In this document: piece after piece, positions 34,123 through 41,887 of the stretch
Layout: every line of letters starts with the position of its first letter
Numbering within the stretch: the stretch's first letter is position 1
Origin: an uncultured Flavobacteriales bacterium
GTDB lineage: Bacteria > Bacteroidota > Bacteroidia > Flavobacteriales_D > Sanyastnellaceae
DNA: 51,526 nt
Reading direction: 5' to 3'
NCBI GenBank assembly: GCA_937967465.1
Contig: CALBSW010000100.1
Span: 1-51,526, forward strand
Program-made: the position numbers and the translations under genes
The notes under the pieces: model-generated
What the model was told of the DNA's origin: nothing
The model's input: the letters and a program-made list of their open reading frames with translations, nothing else
The model's database searches: none

Positions 34123-34870
34123 TCATCACCCGGTTCACCGAGCGGCCTTCCTTGCGCAAGAGCCAGCGGCCCGGTGTGGGCGAAGTCGGTCGGCCAAGGA
34201 GGTCAAACCATTCCGGCGTGCCACGCTCTTCGCGGTCGTCTGAGATGCGCACCACGTCAGCTGGCGTGGCGAATTCCGTCCAGGTCCAAGCACAGCGTTC
34301 CGTGGGCAATCCGGCCATCCACCCTTCGTACAGGCGCAGCTCCAATGAAAAGGGCGATGCCCAAGTGCTGAGGTCGACGCCCGGCTGGTAGTCGAGGTAA
34401 CGTGGGTGGGGCCCCAATTGGCCGTCAAATCCAAACGCATTGGGCGCAGTGGCCACATTTTCGGCGGCGACCAGCGTACCGGCATCGTCAAACAGCGCGA
34501 ACCCCGCATAACCGAACCAGTGGTCGGTCTCGTAGAAGGCCTCCACTTCCACTTCGAGGTGGCCGAGGTCGGCATCGCCCACCACCAGGGGCGTCACTGC
34601 AATGGAATCGCAGAGTCCGGTGAGTCCGCCGCTCCCGTCGCCGCAGGCAGCGGCTTCGCATTCTTCCAACGTTTCAAACGGCACCACGCCGCCGCATCCG
34701 CCCCAGCTGAAAACGGTGCACGTCTGGAAATCCTGATCGAAATACCAAGCGGGAATCGCCGCTTCACAGGGCCCCGGATCGGGCAGCAGCATGCAGGGGT
34801 CCTCTTGAGCGCGGGCCAACAGGTGACTGCCCCAAGCGAGCGCGAGGAGAAGGCCGGGCTTCAGGCTCAT
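34112..34870 (-). CDS. Exported Kunitz/BPTI-domain protein
   Basis: A 252-aa protein with a signal peptide (residues 1-21) followed at once by a Kunitz-type domain. Its six cysteines are at 26, 35, 51, 59, 71 and 76, spaced 9-16-8-12-5 (BPTI: 9-16-8-13-4), and the core contains PGPCEAAIPAWYF and CTVFSWGGC. The P1 position after the second Cys is Glu36, where trypsin inhibitors have Lys or Arg. The remaining 170 residues are a beta-rich domain of unknown role. Its ATG overlaps the asd stop (ATGA), so it is translated in the asd operon. Kunitz domains are mainly animal but occur in scattered bacteria. Confidence 0.82.
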   Translation of the reverse strand: MSLKPGLLLALAWGSHLLARAQEDPCMLLPDPGPCEAAIPAWYFDQDFQTCTVFSWGGCGGVVPFETLEECEAAACGDGSGGLTGLCDSIAVTPLVVGDADLGHLEVEVEAFYETDHWFGYAGFALFDDAGTLVAAENVATAPNAFGFDGQLGPHPRYLDYQPGVDLSTWASPFSLELRLYEGWMAGLPTERCAWTWTEFATPADVVRISDDREERGTPEWFDLLGRPTSPTPGRWLLRKEGRSVNRVMISE

Positions 34871-35883
34871 TTGCGGAACCGGCCGGAGCGCTGGAGGAAT
34901 TCGGCAATCTGGATGGCATTGGTCGCGGCGCCCTTCCGGAGGTTGTCCGAGACAATCCAGAGGTGCAACCCTTGCTCGTAAGAGAGGTCACGCCGAATGC
35001 GGCCAACGAAGACTTCATCCTTGTCCGCAGCCTTGACCGGCATGGGGTAGACATTGGCCATCGGATCGTCCTGGATGATCAAGCCCGGCATGAGTTGCAG
35101 CGCACCGCGCACGTCGGGCACGCTGAATGGCCGCTCCATCTCGAGGTACACGCTTTCGCTGTGTCCGCCGACCACGGGAACCCGGACCGCCGTGGCACTG
35201 ACTTCGACCTCGGCATCTCCCAGGATTTTCTTGGTTTCGTGGTGGAGTTTCATCTCCTCCTTGGTGAAGTCATTCTCCAAGAAGACATCACAGTGCGGCA
35301 GGCAATTCCGGTCGATGGGATGGGGGTAAATGCGGTTGGCTTCGGCGCCCTCGCGCTCTTGATTGAGTTGGTCGATGCCGGCTTGTCCTGTCCCGGTCAC
35401 ACTTTGGTAGGTGCTCACAATGGCCCGGCGGATGAGGAACCGGTCGTGGAGGGGTTTCAACGCCATCACCAACTGGATGGTGGAGCAGTTGGGATTGGCA
35501 ATGAGCTTGTGGTGGTTTTCAATGCTGTCCGCATTGACCTCCGGCACCACCAGGGGCACCTCGCTGTCCATGCGCCAAGCGGAACTGTTGTCGATGACGG
35601 TCGCTCCGATGTCGGTGAAGGCCTTGGCCCATTGCCGGCTGACGTCTCCGCCTGCACTGAACAGGGCCAGATCCGGCTTCCGTTCCAAGGCCTCTTCCAT
35701 CGTCAGGACGGGCACATCCTGTCCTTTGAATTCCACGGTTTTCCCTTTGGAACGGGCGCTGGCCACGGGCAGCAGCGTTTTGACCGGGAATTTGCGGGCG
35801 GCGAGGCCGCGAAGCATCGCTTGACCAACCAGGCCGGTAGCGCCAACCACTGCGAGGGTACGTCCGTGTGCGGGGGAAGCCAT
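34867..35883 (-). CDS. asd: Aspartate-semialdehyde dehydrogenase
   Basis: A 338-aa NADP-dependent enzyme that reduces aspartyl phosphate to aspartate semialdehyde, the branch point to lysine/diaminopimelate, threonine and methionine. Visible are the nucleotide motif VVGATGLVGQAML, SAGGDVS, IANPNCSTIQLVMALKPLHD with the catalytic Cys, VSTYQSVTGTGQAG, and RVPVVGGHSESVYLE with the catalytic His. ATG 35883 (MASPAHGRTLAVVGATG) lies 58 nt after a TACCTTTG -7 box. The gene is divergent from the lamin-tail protein gene and coupled to a downstream Kunitz-domain gene. Confidence 0.97.
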   Translation of the reverse strand: MASPAHGRTLAVVGATGLVGQAMLRGLAARKFPVKTLLPVASARSKGKTVEFKGQDVPVLTMEEALERKPDLALFSAGGDVSRQWAKAFTDIGATVIDNSSAWRMDSEVPLVVPEVNADSIENHHKLIANPNCSTIQLVMALKPLHDRFLIRRAIVSTYQSVTGTGQAGIDQLNQEREGAEANRIYPHPIDRNCLPHCDVFLENDFTKEEMKLHHETKKILGDAEVEVSATAVRVPVVGGHSESVYLEMERPFSVPDVRGALQLMPGLIIQDDPMANVYPMPVKAADKDEVFVGRIRRDLSYEQGLHLWIVSDNLRKGAATNAIQIAEFLQRSGRFRK

Positions 35884-35941
35884 GGAGAATGGGTTTGTGG
35901 AAGTGTGCGAGGCGTTCACCAACGGTGGTGTTCACCTGCTA

Positions 35942-35969
35942 CAAAGGTACGAGGTTGCCCGGATGTCAA
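35942..35969 (-). promoter_or_regulatory. asd promoter (TTG...TACCTTTG)
   Basis: On the minus strand TTG (35969-35967), a 17-bp spacer and TACCTTTG (35949-35942) match the Bacteroidota consensus. It predicts a leader of about 50 nt. The -33 region overlaps the first codons of the divergent gene at 35963. Confidence 0.6.
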
Positions 35970-38350
35970 GGATTGGCGCAGGATTGCAGGTTGCAATGGG
36001 GGTCTTGTTGTGGACCGGCTGTTGTCTCGAATTGTGGGGGCAGCGCACCGCGTCCATCGGGTGGGTCATCAGCGCAGTGCACCCTGACCCCACACCTTCA
36101 TTGGGGGCGCCTGATGCGGAATTCGTGGCGTTGCACTTGTTGGGGGCACCTCCAGACTCCCTGTCCTTGGCGGGCGTGAGGTTGGCTTGGAATGGCCACG
36201 AGCGGGGCTTGGAGGCGGGTCCCCGGCGGCCTGCGGGAAGGACGGTGGTGGTTCACCGCAGGTCGGACAGTGTGGCGTTTTCGGGATGGGGCGTCGAGCG
36301 GGTGGCGTTGGATTCCTGGCCGGCACTCGTCAATGGCGGCGCCGTCATTGAGCTCCGGGATTCCACGGGCCAGGTGCTCGATGCGTTCAGCTATGCGGAG
36401 TCGGATTTGGAGGGGGGAGGACGCCCCTTGCTGCGCAGAGACCCGAGAGGTTGTGGCGCCCATCCGAACCGGTTGTCATGGACCACAGGCTTGTCGCCGT
36501 TCGAGCCCACCGGTGAGGGGGTCTGGTCGTCCGGTTCATCCGATGCACTCGATCAAGCGGAGGCTTTCGAACGGGTTTTGCCCCGTGGTCCCGGGCGGCT
36601 GGAATGGCGGCTGGGAATGGCTTTGGACCCGGTTTCGAGGGCCACGGCCAAAGGGCACATCGGAGGGGAAGAAACCGAGGTGACTTGGGCATCGGATTCT
36701 GCAGTGACCCTCAGCTGGGCGGGGCGACTGTCGGAGATGCCGCTGGGCGAGGGCGCGCATGTGGTTCGGTTGGGGCCACTTCGCGGGTGTCGCCCAGGGG
36801 CGGAATGGACACAGCTCATGTCCCCTTACGTTCGGTTGCGGGGCCAAGGGGCCATCGAACCCGTTCGGCTGTTGGCCGACCCGTGGGCCGGAGATCCCGA
36901 GCATGCATCGGAATTCGTTGAGTTGGTCAACACGTCCAACCACGACGTGGATCCGAGCGCCTGGGATTGGGATGGCGGGAGCACGGTGCGGAGGCGGGCA
37001 TTGAAGCCCGGCATTCCAATCCGGTTCAGTGGCGCGGAGGTCCAGCCTTGGCCCGGGCTGCGGAATGGCGGAGGATCTTGGACTGTCTGGGGTGCTTGGG
37101 GTGCCAAAGCCATGAGCTTGTCGTGGGGGCCCTGTGGTCACAGCCAGCGGGCCATGGCAGGCCAGGGTTTGCCCCTGGTGCGGGAGGCGCGAAGGGATGC
37201 GGCATGGCACACGGAGGGCCATCCCGTTCAGGATCCCCCGGTGTCCGCGGTGGGGTACGGTTGTTTGCGGGATTGGACGGGCGAATTGACGGGCGTGGTG
37301 CTGCACACCAATCGGCCAGTCAGCCTGATGGCGCCCCGCTGGGCCCGATGGACATCGGCTTCTGTTCAGAGCGAATGGCGGCCCTTGATGGCGGCAGGGA
37401 AACGGCCCCAGGAATTGGAAGTTGCGGTGGATCAGTCCGTTCTGGACGCTTTGGAGTGGCCGTCTGGATGGACCTTGGAATGGGGAAAGGACTCGTTGAA
37501 TCCGGAGGGCCAAGTGTCCGTGTCCTGTCCCAGCGTTCCGTTGCCGGGACCGGTCCAGTTGAGGGTAGATGAAATCCTGTGGCATGCGACCGACACCGCT
37601 GGGGAGTTCGTAGAGGTGGTGAATCGCAGCGATTTCCCAGTGGATTTGAGCGGGCTGCAGGCCACCCTCGCGGATGTGGACACGCCGTTTCCCTCGGATT
37701 GGAGGACATGGGTGGACCCACTCACGAGCTTGGTGTTGCTTCCGGGAGAGACCATGGCCTTCGGCGAATGCCCACGGTGGTTTGCAGGACCGCATCCGGC
37801 TGCTGGGCCCGACACGTGGGCAGTTGAATCTTGGTCGTTACTGCCCAACACGGCCGGCACGATGCGCATCCGGCTGCCCTCCGCCGGTCTGACGGTCTTG
37901 GATTCTTTGGGGTGGACGTCCGATGTGGAAGGCCCGTGGTGGTGGAGGGCAGAAGATTGGGCTTGGGGGCGTGGGAATGGCGCAGGGCTGTACCCCATGC
38001 CGAACCGGGCGAGCCCGGGCAGCCCCAATGGGCACGCCGTGCCTTCCTGCGATGAGGAGGTGGGTGGCGTTGACGTGGTGGAGGTCGGAGGGTGGCCTGC
38101 AGTGAGCTGGTCGCTGGGTGGGGCGGGGCATGGCCTTTCGGTGGGCTTGGTCAGTTGGCCCGAGGGTCGACTCTTGCGCACCTACATGCCGCCGCCGGAG
38201 ACCACTGCAGGACAGTGGGTGTGGAACGGATTGGACGGATTGGGTCAGCCGGTTCGGCCGGGTCAAGTGTTGTTGGATGTGCTTTGGCGCGGAGCCGGGT
38301 GCGTGGGCCGAAAGCGCCACAGAATCCGTGTGCCGGGATATGGAGGTTGA
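35963..38350 (+). CDS. Secreted lamin-tail-domain protein
   Basis: A 795-aa exported protein with a hydrophobic signal peptide (about residues 6-25). At least three lamin-tail (LTD)-like modules are visible: the first near ISAVHPDPTPSLGAPDAEFVAL, the second at DPEHASEFVELVNTSNHDVD and the third at ATDTAGEFVEVVNRSDFPVDLSG. The C-terminus, WNGLDGLGQPVRPGQVLLDV, resembles the FlgD Ig-like/gliding-type tail found on T9SS cargo. It is rich in Trp and Gly. Surface display or secretion is inferred. It overlaps DUF4271 by 11 bp. ATG 35963 was chosen because it places the signal peptide at the N-terminus. Confidence 0.8.
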   Translation: MSRIGAGLQVAMGVLLWTGCCLELWGQRTASIGWVISAVHPDPTPSLGAPDAEFVALHLLGAPPDSLSLAGVRLAWNGHERGLEAGPRRPAGRTVVVHRRSDSVAFSGWGVERVALDSWPALVNGGAVIELRDSTGQVLDAFSYAESDLEGGGRPLLRRDPRGCGAHPNRLSWTTGLSPFEPTGEGVWSSGSSDALDQAEAFERVLPRGPGRLEWRLGMALDPVSRATAKGHIGGEETEVTWASDSAVTLSWAGRLSEMPLGEGAHVVRLGPLRGCRPGAEWTQLMSPYVRLRGQGAIEPVRLLADPWAGDPEHASEFVELVNTSNHDVDPSAWDWDGGSTVRRRALKPGIPIRFSGAEVQPWPGLRNGGGSWTVWGAWGAKAMSLSWGPCGHSQRAMAGQGLPLVREARRDAAWHTEGHPVQDPPVSAVGYGCLRDWTGELTGVVLHTNRPVSLMAPRWARWTSASVQSEWRPLMAAGKRPQELEVAVDQSVLDALEWPSGWTLEWGKDSLNPEGQVSVSCPSVPLPGPVQLRVDEILWHATDTAGEFVEVVNRSDFPVDLSGLQATLADVDTPFPSDWRTWVDPLTSLVLLPGETMAFGECPRWFAGPHPAAGPDTWAVESWSLLPNTAGTMRIRLPSAGLTVLDSLGWTSDVEGPWWWRAEDWAWGRGNGAGLYPMPNRASPGSPNGHAVPSCDEEVGGVDVVEVGGWPAVSWSLGGAGHGLSVGLVSWPEGRLLRTYMPPPETTAGQWVWNGLDGLGQPVRPGQVLLDVLWRGAGCVGRKRHRIRVPGYGG

Positions 38351-39023
38351 ATGCGACCTTCGACACATGTTCGAAGGCACCCTCAGATGGACCGCTTCTT
38401 CGCCCGCCGTATGGTGGTTGGTGTGGCTGTCCCTTGGTTTTTTGGCCGGGGGTTTGCGTTGGTCTGGTCGCGGGTTTGAGCGGCGTTTGCTTTGGGCTTG
38501 GACCGATGTTCGCTTGTTGTTTCAGGAGCTTGGAGATGGCATGGAATGGCGTGTTCAAGATGTGCTCATCCACGCAGGAGCAGGAATGGCTGCAGCTTTG
38601 AGCATCACCGCATTGTGGGCGCATTCTGAGGAGGCGCCCATGAATGGCGAGCTGTTCTTGCGGTTGTGGGGCACGTGGTTCTTGATTTCAGGGATGCGCG
38701 GTGGAGTGGGGTATCTGATGGGCCGCATTACAGGACGGAGCGCGGAGGGCGTGGTTTGGTCCAGGCATCACCGCTGGCTTCAGGATTCAGCGGGTTGGGC
38801 CATGGCGCCGGTAGCCCTGCTTGGGTTGGCCATGGGACCGCATGGCGCTGGAGTGGCACTGGTGCTGTGTGGTGCGATTTGGGGGGCGGGTTGGACCCTT
38901 CGTCAGTGGCGTGCACTCTTCGACAACCGGGTGTTCCGGGCAGGGTCACTCGTCCCAATTCTGTATCTTTGCGCCCTTGAAATCCTCCCAACCGCGGTCC
39001 TCCTCCGCGCATGGCAGGGGTAA
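38340..39023 (+). CDS. DUF4271 membrane protein
   Basis: A protein of about 227 aa with several hydrophobic segments: a first near residues 20-40, a second at 70-90 and more at 120-210. It ends in VPILYLCALEILPTAVLL, the recognisable DUF4271 C-terminus. This Bacteroidota-specific family nearly always precedes hemD, as here (4-bp gap), but its function is unknown. ATG 38340 overlaps the upstream gene by 11 bp; ATG 38367 is an alternative that would remove nine residues. The hemD promoter lies within its 3' end. Confidence 0.85.
   Translation: MEVECDLRHMFEGTLRWTASSPAVWWLVWLSLGFLAGGLRWSGRGFERRLLWAWTDVRLLFQELGDGMEWRVQDVLIHAGAGMAAALSITALWAHSEEAPMNGELFLRLWGTWFLISGMRGGVGYLMGRITGRSAEGVVWSRHHRWLQDSAGWAMAPVALLGLAMGPHGAGVALVLCGAIWGAGWTLRQWRALFDNRVFRAGSLVPILYLCALEILPTAVLLRAWQG
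38964..38971 (+). promoter_or_regulatory. -7 element for hemD (TATCTTTG)
   Basis: An exact match to TAnnTTTG, inside the end of the DUF4271 gene, with the following GCGCC as often seen at Bacteroidota start sites. The leader to ATG 39028 would be about 50 nt. No -33 TTG at standard spacing. Confidence 0.5.
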
Positions 39024-39027
39024 CAAC

Positions 39028-39774
39028 ATGGGCAAGAAGGTCAAGACCATTCTGATTTCTCAACCCAAGCCAAGCACGGAGAAGTCACCTTACTTCGACT
39101 TGGCTGACAAGCTCAAGCTGAAGATTGATTTCCGCAGTTTCATCCACGTCGAGGGCGTGGATGGCCAGACTTTCCGGCAAGAGCGCATCGACCTTGGGGA
39201 ACATACCAGTGTCATCTTCACGTCCCGCAACGCCGTGGACCATTACTTCCGAATGGCGGAGGAGCTGCGCTTCGACGTGCCGGACAGCATGAAGTATTTC
39301 TGCATCAGCGAGTCCACCGCCCACTATCTGCAGAAGTACATCGTGTACCGGAAGCGAAAGATCTTCCATGGCCAACTGCGCTTCACGGAACTCATCGACT
39401 CAATCAAGAAGCACAAAAAGGAGAAGTTTCTCCTGCCTTGCGCCGACATTCTGAAGCCGAGCATTCCCCAATTGCTGGAGGAAAACAACATCGACTTCAC
39501 GAAGGCGGTGATGTACAAGACCGTGTGCAGCGACCTCTCTGACCTGTCGGATGTGAAGTACGACATGCTGGTGTTCTTCTCGCCTTCGGGCATCGAGAGC
39601 CTCTTCAAGAACTTCCCCGACTTCGAGCAAGGTGAGACGCGCATCGCCGTCTTCGGTCCCACCACGCGAAAAGCGGCGGAGGCGAAGAACCTGCGCATCG
39701 ACGTCGGCGCTCCGAACCCCAAGGCTCCCTCGATGACCATGGCCATCGAGAACCACATTCTCGGCAAGGACTGA
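39028..39774 (+). CDS. hemD: Uroporphyrinogen-III synthase
   Basis: A 248-aa enzyme that cyclises hydroxymethylbilane to uroporphyrinogen III in heme synthesis. The fold signature is spread out: ILISQPKPS at the N-terminus, VIFTSRNAVDHYF, FLLPCADILKPSIPQLLEE, and VFFSPSGIESLFKNFPDF followed by FGPTTRKAAEAKNLRIDVGAP, which is the most conserved part. DUF4271 upstream and rnpA downstream are the usual neighbours in Bacteroidota. ATG 39028 gives MGKKVKTILISQPK. The enzyme is divergent between phyla, but the synteny makes the call firm. Confidence 0.92.
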   Translation: MGKKVKTILISQPKPSTEKSPYFDLADKLKLKIDFRSFIHVEGVDGQTFRQERIDLGEHTSVIFTSRNAVDHYFRMAEELRFDVPDSMKYFCISESTAHYLQKYIVYRKRKIFHGQLRFTELIDSIKKHKKEKFLLPCADILKPSIPQLLEENNIDFTKAVMYKTVCSDLSDLSDVKYDMLVFFSPSGIESLFKNFPDFEQGETRIAVFGPTTRKAAEAKNLRIDVGAPNPKAPSMTMAIENHILGKD

Positions 39775-39842
39775 CTTCCGAGCAGAACATCTCCCCAACA
39801 CCGGACCTCAAGCAAGGCCGGGACCGCAGCCTCAAACGGCGG

Positions 39843-40187
39843 GTGGTCATGGACCGCGTCTTCGCGGAAGGGGATACGGCCAAAGGATTTCCCCTCATCG
39901 CCCGCTATGCCTTGGTGAAGCCGGACGGCCCGGCGCCTTCCCGCGTGGCGTTCACCGTGTCCAAAAAGCGCCTGCGCAAGGCCGTCGATCGCAACAAGAC
40001 CAAGCGATGGATGCGCGAAATGTGGCGAGTGCATCGTTCCTCCTTTGAAGCGACCCTTCCGCCGGACCAACAGTGTGCGGTCGTTCTCATCTTTGTGGGC
40101 AAGGGCCTCCCTTCTGCCGATGAGGTGGAGCGGGGAATGGTCAAATTGCTGGGCCGCATGACCACGGCCGCATCCGAAAACGCATGA
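39843..40187 (+). CDS. rnpA: Ribonuclease P protein component
   Basis: The protein subunit of RNase P, which with the RNA subunit trims tRNA 5' ends. The signature RKAVDRNKTKRWMREMWR is clear, preceded by RVAFTVSKKRLR. From GTG 39843 it has 114 aa. The in-frame sequence before that codon (about 39810-39842) encodes LKQGRDRSLKRRVV, matching the conserved N-terminal part of RnpA, yet no ATG, GTG or TTG lies there. The true start is probably upstream at a non-standard codon, such as CTG 39771 overlapping the hemD stop or ATC 39789. The stop overlaps the S41 peptidase ATG (ATGA). Confidence 0.92.
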   Translation: MVMDRVFAEGDTAKGFPLIARYALVKPDGPAPSRVAFTVSKKRLRKAVDRNKTKRWMREMWRVHRSSFEATLPPDQQCAVVLIFVGKGLPSADEVERGMVKLLGRMTTAASENA

Positions 40188-41887
40188 ACCGCATCCGACT
40201 CCCCCGCGCCGCCTGGATGGGCATCCTCGTCTTGACTGTCATCCTCGGCGTTCGCGCGGCCCGGCCTTCCGGCACCTACTTCGAAGTCACCAAACACCTC
40301 GAAATTCTGACGTCCGTCTTCCGAGGCGTGCATGAATTCTACGTGGAGGAACCGGAGCCCGGAACATTGATGCGCGTGGCCATCGATGCCATGCTCGACA
40401 AGTTGGACCCCTACACGGTGTACTACCCGGAGTCCCGGATCGAGGACATCCGCTTCATGAACACGGGGGAATACGGGGGAATCGGCGCGTTGGTCCAGCC
40501 CATCGACGGCGACATGACCGTGGTGGAGGTGTATGAAGGATATCCGGCGCACAAGGCAGGCATTCGGCCTGGCGACATGGTGCGCAGCGTGGCGGGCCGA
40601 CGTGTGGACGCAGACATGGACACCGACGAAGTGGGCGATCTGCTCCAGGGAGAATCCGGCAGTGCGGTGACCTTGGGCGTGGAGCGCCCCTATGGCGGCG
40701 GCATGCTGGAATTTGAGGTTGAGCGCGCCAAGGTGCGCGTGCCCGCTGTGCCGTACAGCGGCATGTTGGACGACAAGACGGGGTACATCTACCTCTCCAA
40801 GTTTACCCGCGGCTCTGCAGGTGAGGTGCGTCAGGCCCTGATGGCGTTGCGGGACAGCGCCGGCATGGAGCAATTGGTGCTCGACCTGCGCGGCAATGGG
40901 GGCGGCTTGCTCAAGGAGAGCGTGGCGATTGTCAATCTGTTCGTCCCCAAGGGGACGGAAATCGTGTCCACCCGGGGCAAGGACGAGAAGTGGAACAAGT
41001 CATACACGGCCCTCGGCCGTCCCACGGCGCCGGACATGCCATTGGTGGTCCTCATCGACGGCCAATCCGCCAGTGCTTCCGAGATCGTGAGTGGCACCCT
41101 TCAAGACCTCGACCGCGCCGTCATCGTCGGCATGGAAAGCTTCGGAAAAGGCCTGGTCCAACAGACCAAGGACATGGCCTTCAATACCCGACTCAAGGTG
41201 ACCGTGGCGAAGTATTACACGGCCAGCGGCCGTTGCATTCAACGCTTGGATTATGGTGGAGAACGGGACGCCCAGGGCAAGGCCCAGGCTGTGTCCGATT
41301 CCTTGCTTCGCGTGTTCACCACAGCCGGTGGGCGCCCTGTCATCGAGGGCCGCGGCATCCAGCCTGACATCGAGGTGGAGACGCCCTTCATGTCGACTTT
41401 GATGGAGCGGTTGCTCGATGAGTTTGCCGTCTTCGATTACGCCACGCGGGTGGCAGCCGGATTGGATAGCACTGCGGTTCCAGACCCCATCAGCTACCGG
41501 ATGGACGACGCCACTTGGCGCGGTTTTGAGGACCACCTTGAAGCCGACGGCTTTGCTTATTCGACGGAAAGCATGGCCGTATTGGAAGACCTGGAGGAAG
41601 CCATTGATTTCGAGCAGTACCAATCCGTGGCAGGTGCGGCTTTGGACCAACTGGAGGCTGTGTTGCAGCCGAATCTGGGACGGGACCTTCAGTTGTTTGA
41701 GCCCGAGATCCGAAGGGCCTTGGAAGAAGAGGTCGTGCTCCGGTTCCACCTGGCAGCAGGAATGGTGGAACGCAGTTTGACGGTGGACCCGACCGTCCTC
41801 CGCGCACAGTCGGTGTTCGGTGAGGAGCTGACGTCCATCTTGGCTTCAGTGGACCCCACCCAGCCACGGGACGGCGCGCGCCGATGA
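40184..41887 (+). CDS. S41 family C-terminal processing peptidase
   Basis: A 567-aa exported serine protease of the CtpA/Prc type. An N-terminal signal or anchor (WMGILVLTVILGV) is followed by a helical region and a PDZ domain (GGIGALVQPIDGDMTVVEV, then GIRPGDMVRSVAGRRV). The catalytic core has LVLDLRGNGGGLL, the Ser in DGQSASASEIVSG and the Lys in ESFGKGLVQ, a Ser-Lys dyad. A 190-aa C-terminal helical extension is present. It probably degrades or trims periplasmic proteins. Both ends overlap neighbours by ATGA (rnpA and the O-antigen ligase), so expression is coupled. Confidence 0.94.
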   Translation: MNRIRLPRAAWMGILVLTVILGVRAARPSGTYFEVTKHLEILTSVFRGVHEFYVEEPEPGTLMRVAIDAMLDKLDPYTVYYPESRIEDIRFMNTGEYGGIGALVQPIDGDMTVVEVYEGYPAHKAGIRPGDMVRSVAGRRVDADMDTDEVGDLLQGESGSAVTLGVERPYGGGMLEFEVERAKVRVPAVPYSGMLDDKTGYIYLSKFTRGSAGEVRQALMALRDSAGMEQLVLDLRGNGGGLLKESVAIVNLFVPKGTEIVSTRGKDEKWNKSYTALGRPTAPDMPLVVLIDGQSASASEIVSGTLQDLDRAVIVGMESFGKGLVQQTKDMAFNTRLKVTVAKYYTASGRCIQRLDYGGERDAQGKAQAVSDSLLRVFTTAGGRPVIEGRGIQPDIEVETPFMSTLMERLLDEFAVFDYATRVAAGLDSTAVPDPISYRMDDATWRGFEDHLEADGFAYSTESMAVLEDLEEAIDFEQYQSVAGAALDQLEAVLQPNLGRDLQLFEPEIRRALEEEVVLRFHLAAGMVERSLTVDPTVLRAQSVFGEELTSILASVDPTQPRDGARR

